Source: Rhodococcus spelaei
GTDB lineage: Bacteria; Actinomycetota; Actinomycetes; Mycobacteriales; Mycobacteriaceae
Assembly (NCBI RefSeq): GCF_006704125.1
Contig: NZ_VIGH01000001.1
Location: 1-64,000, forward strand
Reading direction: 5' to 3'
Length of the DNA: 64,000 nucleotides
A program made the translations under genes and the position numbers. The notes under the pieces were generated by a model. It did no database searches. It saw only the letters and a program-made list of their open reading frames with translations, and was not told the origin of the DNA. Position 1 is the stretch's first letter. Each line of letters begins with the position of its first letter. This document shows positions 17,212 to 27,317 of this stretch, piece by piece.

Positions 17212-18618
17212 CTATCGAATTACCTTGCCCGGGTTCATGATTCCATGCGGATCGAGGGCCCGCTTGACCGCGTGATGCATGTCCATGACCACCGGGTCCA
17301 GCTCCTTGGCCAGTCCGTCCATCTTGAGCAGGCCGATACCGTGCTCGCCAGTCACCGTTCCGCCGTATTCGATTGCAGCGTCGATGATCTCGACAAATGC
17401 TGCCTGCGCTCGGATGCGGGCGTCCTCGTCGTCACGCGGGGTGATCAACAGCGGATGCAGGTTGCCGTCGCCCGCGTGCGCGATGCTGGCGATCGTCGTC
17501 CGGTGCCGCTCGCCGATCTGCTCGATCCGCTCGAGCATCTCCGGCACGACGGCCTTCGGGACGCAGATGTCCTCGGTCAGCACCGGACCGAGCCGTTCCA
17601 TCGCCGGGTACGCCAGCCGCCGGGCCAGGAACAGCGCGTCGGCCTCCTGCTGGTCACTGGACTGCGCGCTCCAGGTGGCCGCGGACCCGTCGAAGCAGGC
17701 CTGCAACTGCTCGGCCTCCGCGTCACCGACAGCACCGGGGGTGTCGATCCGGCCGAGCAGCAGGACGTTCGCGTCCGCGGACAGTCCCATGTTCTTCCAG
17801 GCGTCCACGGCGAGCAGGCACTGCCGGTCGATGAGTTCGAGGGCCGACGGCGTCAGGCCGGTCTCGGCGACGGCTCGGACCGCCCGACCGGCGTCGACGA
17901 TGGAGTCGAAGTACCCGACGACGGTCCGTTGCGGGTCCTGCAGCGGCCGCAGCTTGACGGTAATCTCGGTGATCACGCCGAGTGTGCCCTCCGAACCGAC
18001 CATCAGGCCGGCGAGGTCGTACCCGGCAACCCCCTTGGCCGTCCGGCGACCGAGCCGGACCAGTTCGCCGGTCCCGGTGACCACCTGCATGCCGAGCACG
18101 TAATCCCTTGTGACGCCGTACTTCACGCAGCACAATCCACCGGCGTTGGTGGCGACGTTGCCGCCGATGGTGGACCAGGCCGCGCTGGACGGGTCCGGCG
18201 GGTACCAGAGTCCCTCCACCGCGCAGGCGGCGCGCAGGTCGTCGTTGACGACGCCCGGTTCGACCACCGCGAGCCGCTCGAGCGGGTCGATCTCCTTGAC
18301 CGCGTTCATCTTGTCGAACGAGATGATCACGCACCCGTCGATCGCGTTGGCCCCACCGGACAGACCCGTGCCCGCGCCGCGGGAGACGATCGGGACGCCC
18401 CGCGCGATGCAGCGCTGCACCACCACCTGCACCTCCTCGGCGGTGCGCGGCCGGACGACGAGGAGCGGGGTCCCGTACGGTGCCCACTCGGCTTCGTCGT
18501 GCAGGTAGGGCTCGATCACGTCTCGGTCGGTGACCACGCGGTCGGCAGGGATCGCGGACGTCAACTCCTCGGACAACTCGGCGATGCGGGTCGAGGTGGC
18601 GTCGACAGTCATGGTCAC
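17212..18618 (-). CDS. GlcD-type FAD-linked oxidase (glycolate/D-lactate dehydrogenase family)
   Basis: 468 residues (GTG 18618; the ATG at 18612 is an alternative). FAD-binding PCMH domain: VSRGAGTGLSGGAN, PPDPSSAAWSTIGGNVATNAGG, GYDLAGLMVGSEGTLGVI. C-terminal oxidase domain: IAHAGDGNLHP and GEHGIGLLKM. Proteins of this architecture oxidise 2-hydroxyacids such as glycolate, D-lactate or glycerate-like acids. No GlcE/GlcF subunits are nearby, so it probably acts alone. The divergent CdaR-type regulator and the transporter behind it suggest one hydroxyacid utilisation locus. Confidence 0.83.
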   Translation of the reverse strand: MTMTVDATSTRIAELSEELTSAIPADRVVTDRDVIEPYLHDEAEWAPYGTPLLVVRPRTAEEVQVVVQRCIARGVPIVSRGAGTGLSGGANAIDGCVIISFDKMNAVKEIDPLERLAVVEPGVVNDDLRAACAVEGLWYPPDPSSAAWSTIGGNVATNAGGLCCVKYGVTRDYVLGMQVVTGTGELVRLGRRTAKGVAGYDLAGLMVGSEGTLGVITEITVKLRPLQDPQRTVVGYFDSIVDAGRAVRAVAETGLTPSALELIDRQCLLAVDAWKNMGLSADANVLLLGRIDTPGAVGDAEAEQLQACFDGSAATWSAQSSDQQEADALFLARRLAYPAMERLGPVLTEDICVPKAVVPEMLERIEQIGERHRTTIASIAHAGDGNLHPLLITPRDDEDARIRAQAAFVEIIDAAIEYGGTVTGEHGIGLLKMDGLAKELDPVVMDMHHAVKRALDPHGIMNPGKVIR

Positions 18619-18724
18619 GACGGTAGTCCCACGTCAGGCCCCATTCCATAGACTGATTCTCCGTGAAACCCCGGATCTGATGGATGATGTCTCCACAGAC
18701 CCGCCCGGGAAGAGGAGACTCACG

Positions 18725-20581
18725 ATGGACGACGGCTGGCTGCACCTTCTCCTCGACGAGGCCACACCGGAGCAGCTGATCGCGCACCGCGACCGACTGC
18801 TCGCCGCGGCCCCCGAGCGGGCCCCCGCCGTCGAACGCGACACCCAGGCGGCCCTCGCGCTGCGGCTGCAGCTCGAGCAGCGCCGGCAACGCGCCACCGA
18901 ACTCGCCGCCCTCAACGACATCGCCTCGCAGCTGACTACCCTGCACGACCCCGCTGCCCTGCTGACGGAGATCGCGGCGCAGGCGAGGCGGCTGCTCGGC
19001 GTCGACCTCGTCTACATCGGCCTGGTGTCCGGCGACAACGTGGTGATCGAGGTCGCGAGCGGCGCGTTCACGTCGCGGCTCGTGGGACTGTCGCTGTCGC
19101 GGACCGAGGGACTGATGGGCCGGGTGATGGCCCAGGACGCGCCGCTGTGGACGCCGGACTACCGTGCGGACCCGACCTTCCCGCACACCGGCCCGGCAGA
19201 CGTCGCGGCCCGGTCGGAGAACATGCGCGGGCTCCTCGCCGTGCCGTTGCGGCACGGCGGCCGGATGCTCGGCGCGGTGTGCGCGTGCAAGCGGCAGGAA
19301 CGTACGTTCAGCGACGACGAGGTGGTCCTGCTGTCGGCGCTGGCCGCGCACGCCGCCGTCGCGATCGACAACGCCCGCTCGATCGCCCGCTCGAAGGAGA
19401 CGGTGGCGGCGCTCGAGGACGCGAACACCGAACTCGCGCGCCGCACCGACCTGCTGGAGCGGACCCTGCGTTGGGATCGGGCGTTGACGCAGGTGGTGCT
19501 GCGGGGCGGCGGGGTCCGTGAACTCGTCGCGGAGGTGTCGGAGTCGGCGGGATGCCCGGCGTACTTCGTCCTGGGCCCGGACGAGGTGCCCGCCGGGCTG
19601 GGTGGACACCGGGACGCGGTGGCGTCGGTGTTCGACGCCCTCGATTCCGGCGCCGACCGGCAGGTCGCGATCGCCACGCGCGAGGGCCGCTCGCTCGTCG
19701 GACGCGAGGTGCGCGCGGCCGGCGACCGACTCGGGGTTCTGCTGCTGCTCGCACCTTCCGACCCGGTACCCGTGCTGCCGCTGATCCTCGAACGCGCGAC
19801 ACCGGCGATCGCGTTGGCGCTCGTCGGCGAACGGGCCGCGCACGAGGCCGGCAGGCGGGCTCGCGACGCGCTGGTGGTCGATCTGATCACCCGGCCGGCG
19901 CCGACCGCAGACGAATCGCAGCAGCAGTTCCGGTTGGCCGGCCTGAATCCCGACCGCCGCTACACGGTGGCGGTGGCGCGCCCGGAGTCGGATGTGGCGC
20001 GCACCCGGTCCCAGATCGAGGACATACCGCTGCCGCAGGGAACCGTTGTCGCCGAACATGGTTCGCGGGTGATCGTGCTGGTGCCCGGCCTGGCCCCGGC
20101 TGCGGTCCTCGAGATCTGGACGCAGCCCGACACCGCCCCGACCGTCGGGCTCGCCGATCCGGCCGGGGGCGGAGAGGGACTGGCCCGCGCTTACAGCGAG
20201 GCGCAGCAGACGGTGGACGTACTCGAGACGCTGGGGCGAGGCTCGCAGGTCGCGGCCGCATCGAGGCTCGGGATCTACCGAATTCTGTTGAGCCGCACCG
20301 GACGTGCGGAGCTCACGGCGGTCACCGAACAGATGCTGGGCCCACTCCTGCGCGAGCAGGAGCAGCGCGGAGTGCCGCTACTGGACACCCTCGCGTCCTA
20401 CCTGGAGCACAACCGCAGGCACGCGGCGACGGCGGCGGATCTGGCGATCCACGCCAACACCCTCTACCAGCGCCTCGAGTCGATCGACCGGCTCATCGGG
20501 AAGCAGTGGCGCGATCCCGATCGAGCGCTGGATCTGCAACTGCTGCTGCGGCTTCGGTCGGGTGCCTGTCGGCTCGACTGA
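18725..20581 (+). CDS. GAF-domain CdaR/PucR-type transcriptional regulator
   Basis: 618 residues from the ATG at 18725, which follows AGAGGAG; longer in-frame extensions lack a ribosome site. The N-terminal part has a coiled segment, then a GAF domain (about 75-220: IAAQARRLLGVDLVYIGLV... LLAVPLRHGGRMLGAVCACK). A central GGDEF-like region follows, then the PucR-type helix-turn-helix at the end (LLDTLASYLEHNRRHAATAADLAIHANTLYQRLESIDRLIG). Such proteins sense sugar acids, purines or related metabolites. Likely controls the divergent GlcD gene and perhaps the MFS gene, whose 3' end it overlaps. Confidence 0.82.
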   Translation: MDDGWLHLLLDEATPEQLIAHRDRLLAAAPERAPAVERDTQAALALRLQLEQRRQRATELAALNDIASQLTTLHDPAALLTEIAAQARRLLGVDLVYIGLVSGDNVVIEVASGAFTSRLVGLSLSRTEGLMGRVMAQDAPLWTPDYRADPTFPHTGPADVAARSENMRGLLAVPLRHGGRMLGAVCACKRQERTFSDDEVVLLSALAAHAAVAIDNARSIARSKETVAALEDANTELARRTDLLERTLRWDRALTQVVLRGGGVRELVAEVSESAGCPAYFVLGPDEVPAGLGGHRDAVASVFDALDSGADRQVAIATREGRSLVGREVRAAGDRLGVLLLLAPSDPVPVLPLILERATPAIALALVGERAAHEAGRRARDALVVDLITRPAPTADESQQQFRLAGLNPDRRYTVAVARPESDVARTRSQIEDIPLPQGTVVAEHGSRVIVLVPGLAPAAVLEIWTQPDTAPTVGLADPAGGGEGLARAYSEAQQTVDVLETLGRGSQVAAASRLGIYRILLSRTGRAELTAVTEQMLGPLLREQEQRGVPLLDTLASYLEHNRRHAATAADLAIHANTLYQRLESIDRLIGKQWRDPDRALDLQLLLRLRSGACRLD

Positions 20582-21911
20582 ACCGCCCGGCGGCGGTGCG
20601 GCCGAGGGCGACCACGAGGATCGCGGCGACGAGAAGCACGACGCCGACCACCCACAGGCCGGCCTTGGCGCTGCCGGTGAGGTCGGTGAGCCAACCGGTG
20701 ACGTACGGGGCGCCGAACCCGGACAGGTTGCCGATCGAGTTGATCATCGCGATGCCGGCAGCCGCCGCGACGCCGGACAGGAAGGTCGTCGGCAGGTACC
20801 AGAACACCGGGATCGCGCAGAGCACGCCGATCGCGGTGAGCGAGACGACGGCCATCACGGCGAAGGGCGAGTTCAGATACAGCGCAACCGGAATGGACAC
20901 CGCTGCCAGTAGTGCGGGGGCGGCGACGTGCCAGACGCGTTCGCCGGTGCGGTCCGAGTGCCGGCTCCACAGCACCATCGCGACGCCGCCGATGACGAAC
21001 GGCACAGCGACGATCAGACCGGTCTCGAACACGGTGAAGTCGGTGTCGAAGGTCTCCTTGAACCCGGCCACGATGGTCGGCAGGAAGAAGCTCAGCGCGT
21101 AGAGGCCGTAGGTGACACCGAAGTAGACGATGCCGAGGGCGATGACCCGGGGGTTGCGCAACGTGCGCCACACGGGAGTCGTGTGCTCGCCCGCGGCGGA
21201 AGCCTTCTCCGCGTCCATGTTTCGCACCAGCCACTCGCGTTCCTCGTCGTCGAGCCACTTCGCCTGGTGCGGCTTGTCGGTGAGGTAGAACCACGTGACG
21301 AACGCGAGGAGCACGGCGGGCAGGCCCTCCACGAGGTACATCAGGCGCCACCCGGACAACCCGAACAGTCCGTCACCCCACTGCATGATCGCGGCGGACA
21401 GCGGCGCCCCGATCGCCGAGGACGCGGGCAGGGTCAGCAGGAACAGACCCATCAGCCGCACCCGATACTTCGCCGGGAACCAGAACGTCAGGTAGAGCAG
21501 GACTCCGGGGAAGAAGCCGGCCTCGGCGACGCCGAGCAGGATCCGCACCACGTACAGGCTCGCGACGTTCGGCACGAACGCGAGTGCGGCGGCGAGGATG
21601 CCCCAGGTGAACATGATCCGGGCAATCCACATGCGGGCGCCGAACCGGTGCAGTGCCAGGTTCGACGGCACCTCGAAGATCAGGTAGCCGACGAAGAACA
21701 GTCCCGACGCGAGCCCGAACATCGTGGTCGTCATGCCGAGTTCGTCGCTCATGGTCAGCTTCGCGAACCCGATGTTGGTGCGGTCGAGGTAGTTGACGAA
21801 GTACAGCACCGCGAGGAACGGGATGAGCCGGCGCGCGACCTTGCGCACCACCCGCTGTTCGAGGGCGGTGTCCTCGAGGTCGGCGTCCGCCGGGGTGCCT
21901 GCGGTCGTCAT
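20493..21911 (-). CDS. MFS transporter, anion:cation symporter (ACS) type
   Basis: 472 residues from the ATG at 21911, chosen for GGAGGAG directly upstream. About twelve membrane segments; the first helix region reads LIPFLAVLYFVNYLDRTNIGFAKL, the hallmark of the ACS/tartrate/phthalate/hexuronate group, with the conserved LGVAEAGFFPGVLLYL in helix 4. Probably imports an organic acid. Its last 89 bases are antisense to the 3' end of the CdaR-type gene. Confidence 0.83.
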   Translation of the reverse strand: MTTAGTPADADLEDTALEQRVVRKVARRLIPFLAVLYFVNYLDRTNIGFAKLTMSDELGMTTTMFGLASGLFFVGYLIFEVPSNLALHRFGARMWIARIMFTWGILAAALAFVPNVASLYVVRILLGVAEAGFFPGVLLYLTFWFPAKYRVRLMGLFLLTLPASSAIGAPLSAAIMQWGDGLFGLSGWRLMYLVEGLPAVLLAFVTWFYLTDKPHQAKWLDDEEREWLVRNMDAEKASAAGEHTTPVWRTLRNPRVIALGIVYFGVTYGLYALSFFLPTIVAGFKETFDTDFTVFETGLIVAVPFVIGGVAMVLWSRHSDRTGERVWHVAAPALLAAVSIPVALYLNSPFAVMAVVSLTAIGVLCAIPVFWYLPTTFLSGVAAAAGIAMINSIGNLSGFGAPYVTGWLTDLTGSAKAGLWVVGVVLLVAAILVVALGRTAAGRFSRADRHPTEAAAAVADPALDRDRATASR

Positions 21912-22029
21912 GGGTGTGGCTCCTCCGAACGTGACGGGGGAATCGGACATCACCCGTGACCGTGGGGAACCCTACGAACCGGACGCGGAAGCCACCACGG
22001 AGCATCTCTCCACAATTGCCCACAGTTAG

Positions 22030-22044
22030 TGGAGTAAACCTCCA
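22030..22044. promoter_or_regulatory. Inverted repeat upstream of the MFS gene
   Basis: TGGAG-TAAAC-CTCCA, a 5-bp perfect inverted repeat in the AT-richer 197-bp region ahead of the transporter gene. A possible operator; short, so weak. Confidence 0.3.
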
Positions 22045-22108
22045 TTTGCTGTCCTTGCTGATCAGCTCCGGATCGAGTGGCGATCACTGCGATGGGGACA
22101 TACGGCGA

Positions 22109-23065
22109 TCAATGATCGCGATGATCAGTTACCGCCGTCCGGGGTCCGAACTTCGGTTTGACGGCCTGTCCGCTGACCTCGAGCAAGCGGATTGCGCGGT
22201 ACCGATGCGGCCGCAACGGTTCGAGGTAGGCGACCATGCCGGGGTCGTCGAGGGGTCGACCGAGCAGCGACCACCCGACCATCGCGGCGAGGTGGAAGTC
22301 GCCCACCGACAGCGCGTCGGCGTCACCGAGTGCGCGCTGTGCGACCTCGGCCGCGGTCCAGGGGCCGACGCCGGGCACCGCCCGCAGTCGCGCCGCGGCC
22401 TCGGCGGGTTCCATCGCGACGGTCTGCTCGAGTCGGTCGGCGACTACGGCAGCGGTGACGATGGTCCGCGACCGTTTCGGGTCCACGCCCGCCCGATGGA
22501 ACTCCCACGACGGGATGCGACGCCACACCTGCGCCGGCGGCGGCACCCGCATCCCGTCCGGCGCCGGTCCGGGGGCGGGGCTTCCGTACGCGGTGACCAG
22601 TCGACGCCACGACGCGCGGGCCGCGATGCCGTGCACCTTCTGCTCGAGGATCGCGGGCACCAACGCCTCGAACACCCGCCCGGTGCGGGGGATCCGCAGC
22701 CCCGGCAGCCGCCGGTGCGCCTCGGCCAACACGGGGTGCTCGGGTGCGAAATCCGTTGCCGCGCTGTGCTCGCCGAGCAGATCCGGGAGCGCATCCACGA
22801 ACTCGACGGCGCCGTCACCCCACGCCCGGCAATGCACCGAGGTCGCGTCCAACTGGGTGAGCCGACAGGTCACCGGCCCGGACGGCATCAGCGAGGTCCG
22901 CCACAGGGCGCCGTCGGCGGTGACCCGGTGACTCGGGTCGGCGCGGCCCCGACCGAGCGTCGCGAGGGACGCGGCCAGCAGCAGCGGGCGATCGCTACGG
23001 TGCACGGTGTCCACGGGCACGGCCGCCTCACCCGACGCGGCGACAAGGACGGACATGGCATCCAC
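22109..23065 (-). CDS. DNA-3-methyladenine glycosylase, AlkA-like (HhH-GPD)
   Basis: 318 residues (internal ATG at 23056 possible). The helix-hairpin-helix and glycosylase core is clear: EALVPAILEQKVHG, then RAVPGVGPWTAAEVAQRALGDADALSVGDFHLA, where the Asp of VGD is the catalytic residue of the family. It would excise alkylated purines from DNA in base-excision repair. No adaptive-response partner gene is adjacent. Confidence 0.83.
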   Translation of the reverse strand: MDAMSVLVAASGEAAVPVDTVHRSDRPLLLAASLATLGRGRADPSHRVTADGALWRTSLMPSGPVTCRLTQLDATSVHCRAWGDGAVEFVDALPDLLGEHSAATDFAPEHPVLAEAHRRLPGLRIPRTGRVFEALVPAILEQKVHGIAARASWRRLVTAYGSPAPGPAPDGMRVPPPAQVWRRIPSWEFHRAGVDPKRSRTIVTAAVVADRLEQTVAMEPAEAAARLRAVPGVGPWTAAEVAQRALGDADALSVGDFHLAAMVGWSLLGRPLDDPGMVAYLEPLRPHRYRAIRLLEVSGQAVKPKFGPRTAVTDHRDH

Positions 23066-23086
23066 GATAGGCCCGGGTTCGCGACT

Positions 23087-23602
23087 TCAGTCCTCCGGCC
23101 GGTACGCCGCCGCGGACCTGCCGTGCCCCGCTTCGCGGGTGATGTGATCGATCAGCGGCTGGGTCCGGTACTTGACCGGCGTGGTCAGCGCGAGGGTGGT
23201 CGACGTGTGCGCGACCCCGTCCACGCTCAGAATCCCCTCGAGCACGTGCAGGAGTTCCTCGTGCGACGGGGCCGCGATGCGGATCAGCAGGTCCTCGCGA
23301 CCGGTGGTGGTGTGCACCTCGAGGACCTCGGGGATGGCGCGCAGGTCCTCGATCACCGCCTGCAACCGCCCCTGGACGGTCTCGGCCCCGACGAACGCCT
23401 GTACCGGCAGCCCGAGCGTCGGCAGGTCCACCTCGGGGCGATACCCGGCGACCACCCCCGACTCCTCGAGCCGCCGCATCCGGGACGCGATGGTGTTGCG
23501 GGCGACGCCGAGCCGGTTGGCGAGATCCATGATCTGGGCGCGCGGATCGTCCGTCAGCTCCTGCACCAACGCTGCGTCGAGCTTGTCGATGCTGATCACC
23601 AT
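23087..23602 (-). CDS. Lrp/AsnC-family regulator
   Basis: 171 residues from the ATG at 23602, preceded by AAGGAGG. N-terminal helix-turn-helix (LDAALVQELTDDPRAQIMDLANRLGVARNTIASRMRRLEESGVV) and a C-terminal RAM/AsnC ligand domain (TTTGREDLLIRIAA). Divergent from the indolepyruvate oxidoreductase gene, so it most likely senses an amino acid and controls that gene. Confidence 0.88.
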   Translation of the reverse strand: MVISIDKLDAALVQELTDDPRAQIMDLANRLGVARNTIASRMRRLEESGVVAGYRPEVDLPTLGLPVQAFVGAETVQGRLQAVIEDLRAIPEVLEVHTTTGREDLLIRIAAPSHEELLHVLEGILSVDGVAHTSTTLALTTPVKYRTQPLIDHITREAGHGRSAAAYRPED

Positions 23603-23759
23603 GCTGACCTCCTTGAAGTGATGCGCATCACAACTAGTCATGATGCCATGCTGTTCATCCAACTGTTGACGCTGCGGGCACCCCGGCCAATCATTGCTGA
23701 ACCGGACGAAGTGAAATTTCGCCGGTGACACTACAGCGACGTGGAACAGGTGGCCGCAG

Positions 23760-26700
23760 ATGACCGAACTCGCCGATCGCCCCGGTACGTCCGTCACCAC
23801 CGCCACGACCCCGTACGACCTCCACGACCGCTACCGGCCGGGTACCGGGCCGGTGCTGCTGACCGGCGTCCAGGCCATCGCGCGTCTGCTCGTCGAACAG
23901 CACATGCGGGACCTGCGCGCCGGCCGCCGGGTCGCGACGTTCGTCTCCGGCTACCAGGGCAGCCCCCTCGGCGGCGTCGACAAGATGCTGCACGGCATGC
24001 CGACGGTCCTCGCGGAGCACGACATCACCTTCGTCCCGGGCCTGAACGAGGAACTCGCAGCCACCTCCGTCTGGGGCAGCCAGGCCGATCTGACCGCGTT
24101 CGGCGGCACCGCCACCCACGACGGAGTGGTCGGCGTCTGGTACGGCAAGGGTCCCGGTGTCGACCGCGCCACCGACGCCCTGCGGCACGCCAACATGTAC
24201 GGCGTCAGCGCCCGCGGCGGCATGCTGCTGCTCGTCGGCGACGACCCGGCCTCCAAGTCGTCCACGGTGCCCGCGGTCAGCGAACGGTCCCTCGCCGCGC
24301 TCGGCATCCCGGTCCTGTTCCCCCGCAACGCCACCGAGTTGGTCACGATGGGCATGCACGGCGTCGCCCTGTCCCGCGCGTCCGGCTGTATCGTCGCACT
24401 CAAGATCGTCGCCGACCTCGCCGACGGCGCCTGGACCGTCGACGGCACGGTCTCGAACCTCGACATCACCGTCCCCGAAGTCGAGTGGGAGGGGCGGACG
24501 TTCACGTACCTGCAGCGGCCGATGTCCGTGCCCACGGACAGCGTGATCGCAGAGGCCGACCTGTACGGCCCGCGTGCCGAGATCGTCCGTAGCTACGGTG
24601 CCGCCAACAACCTGGACGTGATCGAGGTCGACCCCGGCTCCGCGCGGATCGGACTGGCTGCCACCGGCACCACCTTCGACTCGCTCCGGCAGGCACTGCT
24701 CGACCTCGGTGTCGACGAACAGGCGATGCACCGCGCCGGAATCCGGTTGCTGCGCATCGGAATGCCCACACCGCTCGGCCCCGACCGGGTGCGCGAGTTC
24801 GCGGCCGGCCTGGAGCGGATCGTCGTGGTCGAGGACAAGACGGCCTTCCTCGAGACGCAGATCCGTGAGATCCTCTACGGCACCATGGCCGCCCCGCAGA
24901 TCGTCGGGAAGCGCGACGCCGCCGGACGCCCGCTGATGCCCGTCGACGGCGAACTGACCGCCGGACGCTTGCTCGGCCCGCTGCGCCGCGCGCTCCGGGA
25001 CGTCGTGGAGCTGAAGAAGCCCCTGCCCCCGCAACTCTCGCTGGAGGTTCTTCCCACCAAGAGGACCCCGTACTTCTGCAGCGGCTGCCCCCACAACCGC
25101 TCCACCGCACTGCCGGAGGGCTCGATCGGTGGTGGCGGCATCGGCTGCCACACCATGGTCACCATCTCGAACCGGGACGACAGCAAGGTCACCGGGCTGA
25201 CGCAGATGGGCGGCGAGGGCAGCCAGTGGATCGGCCAGGCACCCTTCACCGACATTCCGCACCTGTTCCAGAACGTCGGTGACGGCACGTTCTTCCACTC
25301 CGGCCAGCTCGCGGTGCAGGCATGCGTGGCCGCGGGGGTGAACATCACCTACAAGCTGCTCTACAACGAGGTCGTCGCGATGACCGGCGCGCAGGACGCC
25401 GAGGGCATGCTGACCGTCGCGCAACTGACCCACAAGCTCGCCACCGAGGGTGTCAGGCAGATCGTCATCTGCGCCGACGATCCCAAGCGGCACAACAGGA
25501 AGGCGCTCGCGAAGGGCACCATGCTCTGGCACCGCGACCGGCTCGACGAGGCACAGAAGCTGCTGCGCGACATCGCGGGCGTCACCGTGCTGATCTACGA
25601 CCAGCACTGCGCTGCCGACGCGCGCCGGCAGCGCAAGCGCGGCACGCTCCCGGTGCGGACCACCCGCGTGGTGATCAACGAGGCGGTGTGCGAGGGCTGC
25701 GGCGACTGCGGCACCAAGTCCAACTGCCTCTCCGTGCAGCCGGTGGACACCGAGTTCGGGCGCAAGACGCGGATCGACCAGACGTCCTGCAACACCGACT
25801 ACAGCTGCCTCGACGGCGACTGCCCGTCGTTCGTCACCGTCGAGCAGGTGCCGGGAAAGACCGCACTCCCCAGGAAGTCCCGGCCCGCGCCGCCCGCGGT
25901 GGCCGCACCGGACCTGCCGGCGCCGGTCGGTACCCGGAACGTCTTCCTGGCCGGCATCGGCGGTACCGGCATCGTCACCGTGAACCAGGTCCTGGCGACC
26001 GCCGCCCTACGCGCGGGCTACGAGGTCGAGTCCCTGGACCAGATCGGGTTGAGCCAGAAGGCCGGTCCCGTGGTCTCTCACCTCCGGTTCTCCACCGGGG
26101 CGCTGGAACCGTCGAACCGGCTCACTCCCGGTAGCGCGGACGCGATCATCGCGTTCGACCTGCTGACCGCCGCCGACCCGAAGAACCTCGGCTACGGCGA
26201 CCCCGTGAGCACCGTCGTCGTGGCCTCGACCAGCAGGACCGCGACCGGGGACATGGTGTACGACAAGACCGTTCACCACCCGGAGGAGCAGCTGCTGCTG
26301 GACCGGCTGGGCGCGGTGTCCCGATCGCTCACTTCGTTCGACGCTCTCGCGGCCGCGCAGGAACTGTTCGGCAACACGTCCGCGGCGAACTTCCTGCTGA
26401 TCGGTGCCGCCGTCCAGGCGGGCGGCCTGCAGTTGCCGGCCGAGGCTATCGAGGAAGCCATCGGCATCAACGGGGTGGCCGTGGACGCAAACGTCGCGGC
26501 CTTCCGGTGGGGCCGTGCCGCGATCGCCGACCCGGACGCGTTCCGGTCCGCAACGAGACCCGCCGCCCGCGCGCCGAAGCCGGTGCCCGCATACCTGTTG
26601 GCGGGCACCACCTTCGACGGTGAAGTGCGGCGACTGGTGGAGTTGCGGACGGCTCAGCTCGTCGACTTCCAGTCGGAGAAGGTCGCCCGCCGGTACGTCG

Positions 26701-27233
26701 AGACGGTGCAGCGGGCGTGGGCGGCCGAGCGTGCCGTCACCGATAGCACCGAGTTCAGCGAGGCCGTCGCCCGCGGCCTGTACAAGTTCACCGCATACAA
26801 GGACGAGTACGAGGTCGCCAGGCTGCTCGTCGATCCCGACTTCGTCGCGAACGTCCAGGAGCAGGTACCCGGCGGCGCCAACCTCACCTACAAGCTGCAC
26901 CCTCCGGCTCTCCGCGCGTTGGGCCGCACCAAGAAGATCGGGATCGGACCGAAGTCCCATGTGGCGCTGAAGGTCCTGGCGAAGGGCAAGGTACTGCGCG
27001 GCACCAGGTTGGACCCGTTCGGTTACGCCCACGTCCGGAAGGTGGAGCGGGAGCTGCTCGCCCACTACACCGCGACCGTGCGCGACCTGGCGGCCGCGCT
27101 GACCTCCGGCTCGTACGACCGTGCCACCGAGATCGCCGGCCTCCCCGATCTGGTCCGCGGCTACGAGTCCGTCAAGCTCGCCAACGTCGAGGTGTACCGG
27201 AATCGGCTACGGGAGTTGGGCGTCGACCACTGA
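23760..27233 (+). CDS. Fused indolepyruvate ferredoxin oxidoreductase (2-oxoacid:acceptor oxidoreductase)
   Basis: 1157 residues. It combines the IorA-like thiamine-diphosphate part (GYQGSPLGGVD, GLNEELAATSVWGSQ near the start; FCSGCPHNRST and GGGGIGCHTM in the middle), an iron-sulfur segment (VCEGCGDCG, then further cysteines in CNTDYSCLDGDCP) and the IorB-like gamma domain (GIGGTGIVTVNQ, QIGLSQKAGPVVSHLR), plus a C-terminal extension. It converts aryl- or branched 2-oxoacids to acyl-CoA while reducing ferredoxin, in amino-acid breakdown. Length and fusion match the aerobic actinobacterial/proteobacterial form. The divergent Lrp gene fits amino-acid control. Confidence 0.88.
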   Translation: MTELADRPGTSVTTATTPYDLHDRYRPGTGPVLLTGVQAIARLLVEQHMRDLRAGRRVATFVSGYQGSPLGGVDKMLHGMPTVLAEHDITFVPGLNEELAATSVWGSQADLTAFGGTATHDGVVGVWYGKGPGVDRATDALRHANMYGVSARGGMLLLVGDDPASKSSTVPAVSERSLAALGIPVLFPRNATELVTMGMHGVALSRASGCIVALKIVADLADGAWTVDGTVSNLDITVPEVEWEGRTFTYLQRPMSVPTDSVIAEADLYGPRAEIVRSYGAANNLDVIEVDPGSARIGLAATGTTFDSLRQALLDLGVDEQAMHRAGIRLLRIGMPTPLGPDRVREFAAGLERIVVVEDKTAFLETQIREILYGTMAAPQIVGKRDAAGRPLMPVDGELTAGRLLGPLRRALRDVVELKKPLPPQLSLEVLPTKRTPYFCSGCPHNRSTALPEGSIGGGGIGCHTMVTISNRDDSKVTGLTQMGGEGSQWIGQAPFTDIPHLFQNVGDGTFFHSGQLAVQACVAAGVNITYKLLYNEVVAMTGAQDAEGMLTVAQLTHKLATEGVRQIVICADDPKRHNRKALAKGTMLWHRDRLDEAQKLLRDIAGVTVLIYDQHCAADARRQRKRGTLPVRTTRVVINEAVCEGCGDCGTKSNCLSVQPVDTEFGRKTRIDQTSCNTDYSCLDGDCPSFVTVEQVPGKTALPRKSRPAPPAVAAPDLPAPVGTRNVFLAGIGGTGIVTVNQVLATAALRAGYEVESLDQIGLSQKAGPVVSHLRFSTGALEPSNRLTPGSADAIIAFDLLTAADPKNLGYGDPVSTVVVASTSRTATGDMVYDKTVHHPEEQLLLDRLGAVSRSLTSFDALAAAQELFGNTSAANFLLIGAAVQAGGLQLPAEAIEEAIGINGVAVDANVAAFRWGRAAIADPDAFRSATRPAARAPKPVPAYLLAGTTFDGEVRRLVELRTAQLVDFQSEKVARRYVETVQRAWAAERAVTDSTEFSEAVARGLYKFTAYKDEYEVARLLVDPDFVANVQEQVPGGANLTYKLHPPALRALGRTKKIGIGPKSHVALKVLAKGKVLRGTRLDPFGYAHVRKVERELLAHYTATVRDLAAALTSGSYDRATEIAGLPDLVRGYESVKLANVEVYRNRLRELGVDH

Positions 27234-27247
27234 CCGCCCCCCACCAT

Positions 27248-27296
27248 GGTGATGGGAACCATCGTTCGGTCTGACCGGCTGCTGGTTCCCATCACC
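27248..27296. terminator. Bidirectional terminator hairpin
   Basis: Perfect 14-bp inverted repeat (GGTGATGGGAACCA with TGGTTCCCATCACC) between the convergent oxidoreductase and acyl-CoA synthetase genes. Confidence 0.85.
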
Positions 27297-27317
27297 CGTG
27301 GGGTGAGGCACTCGAAA

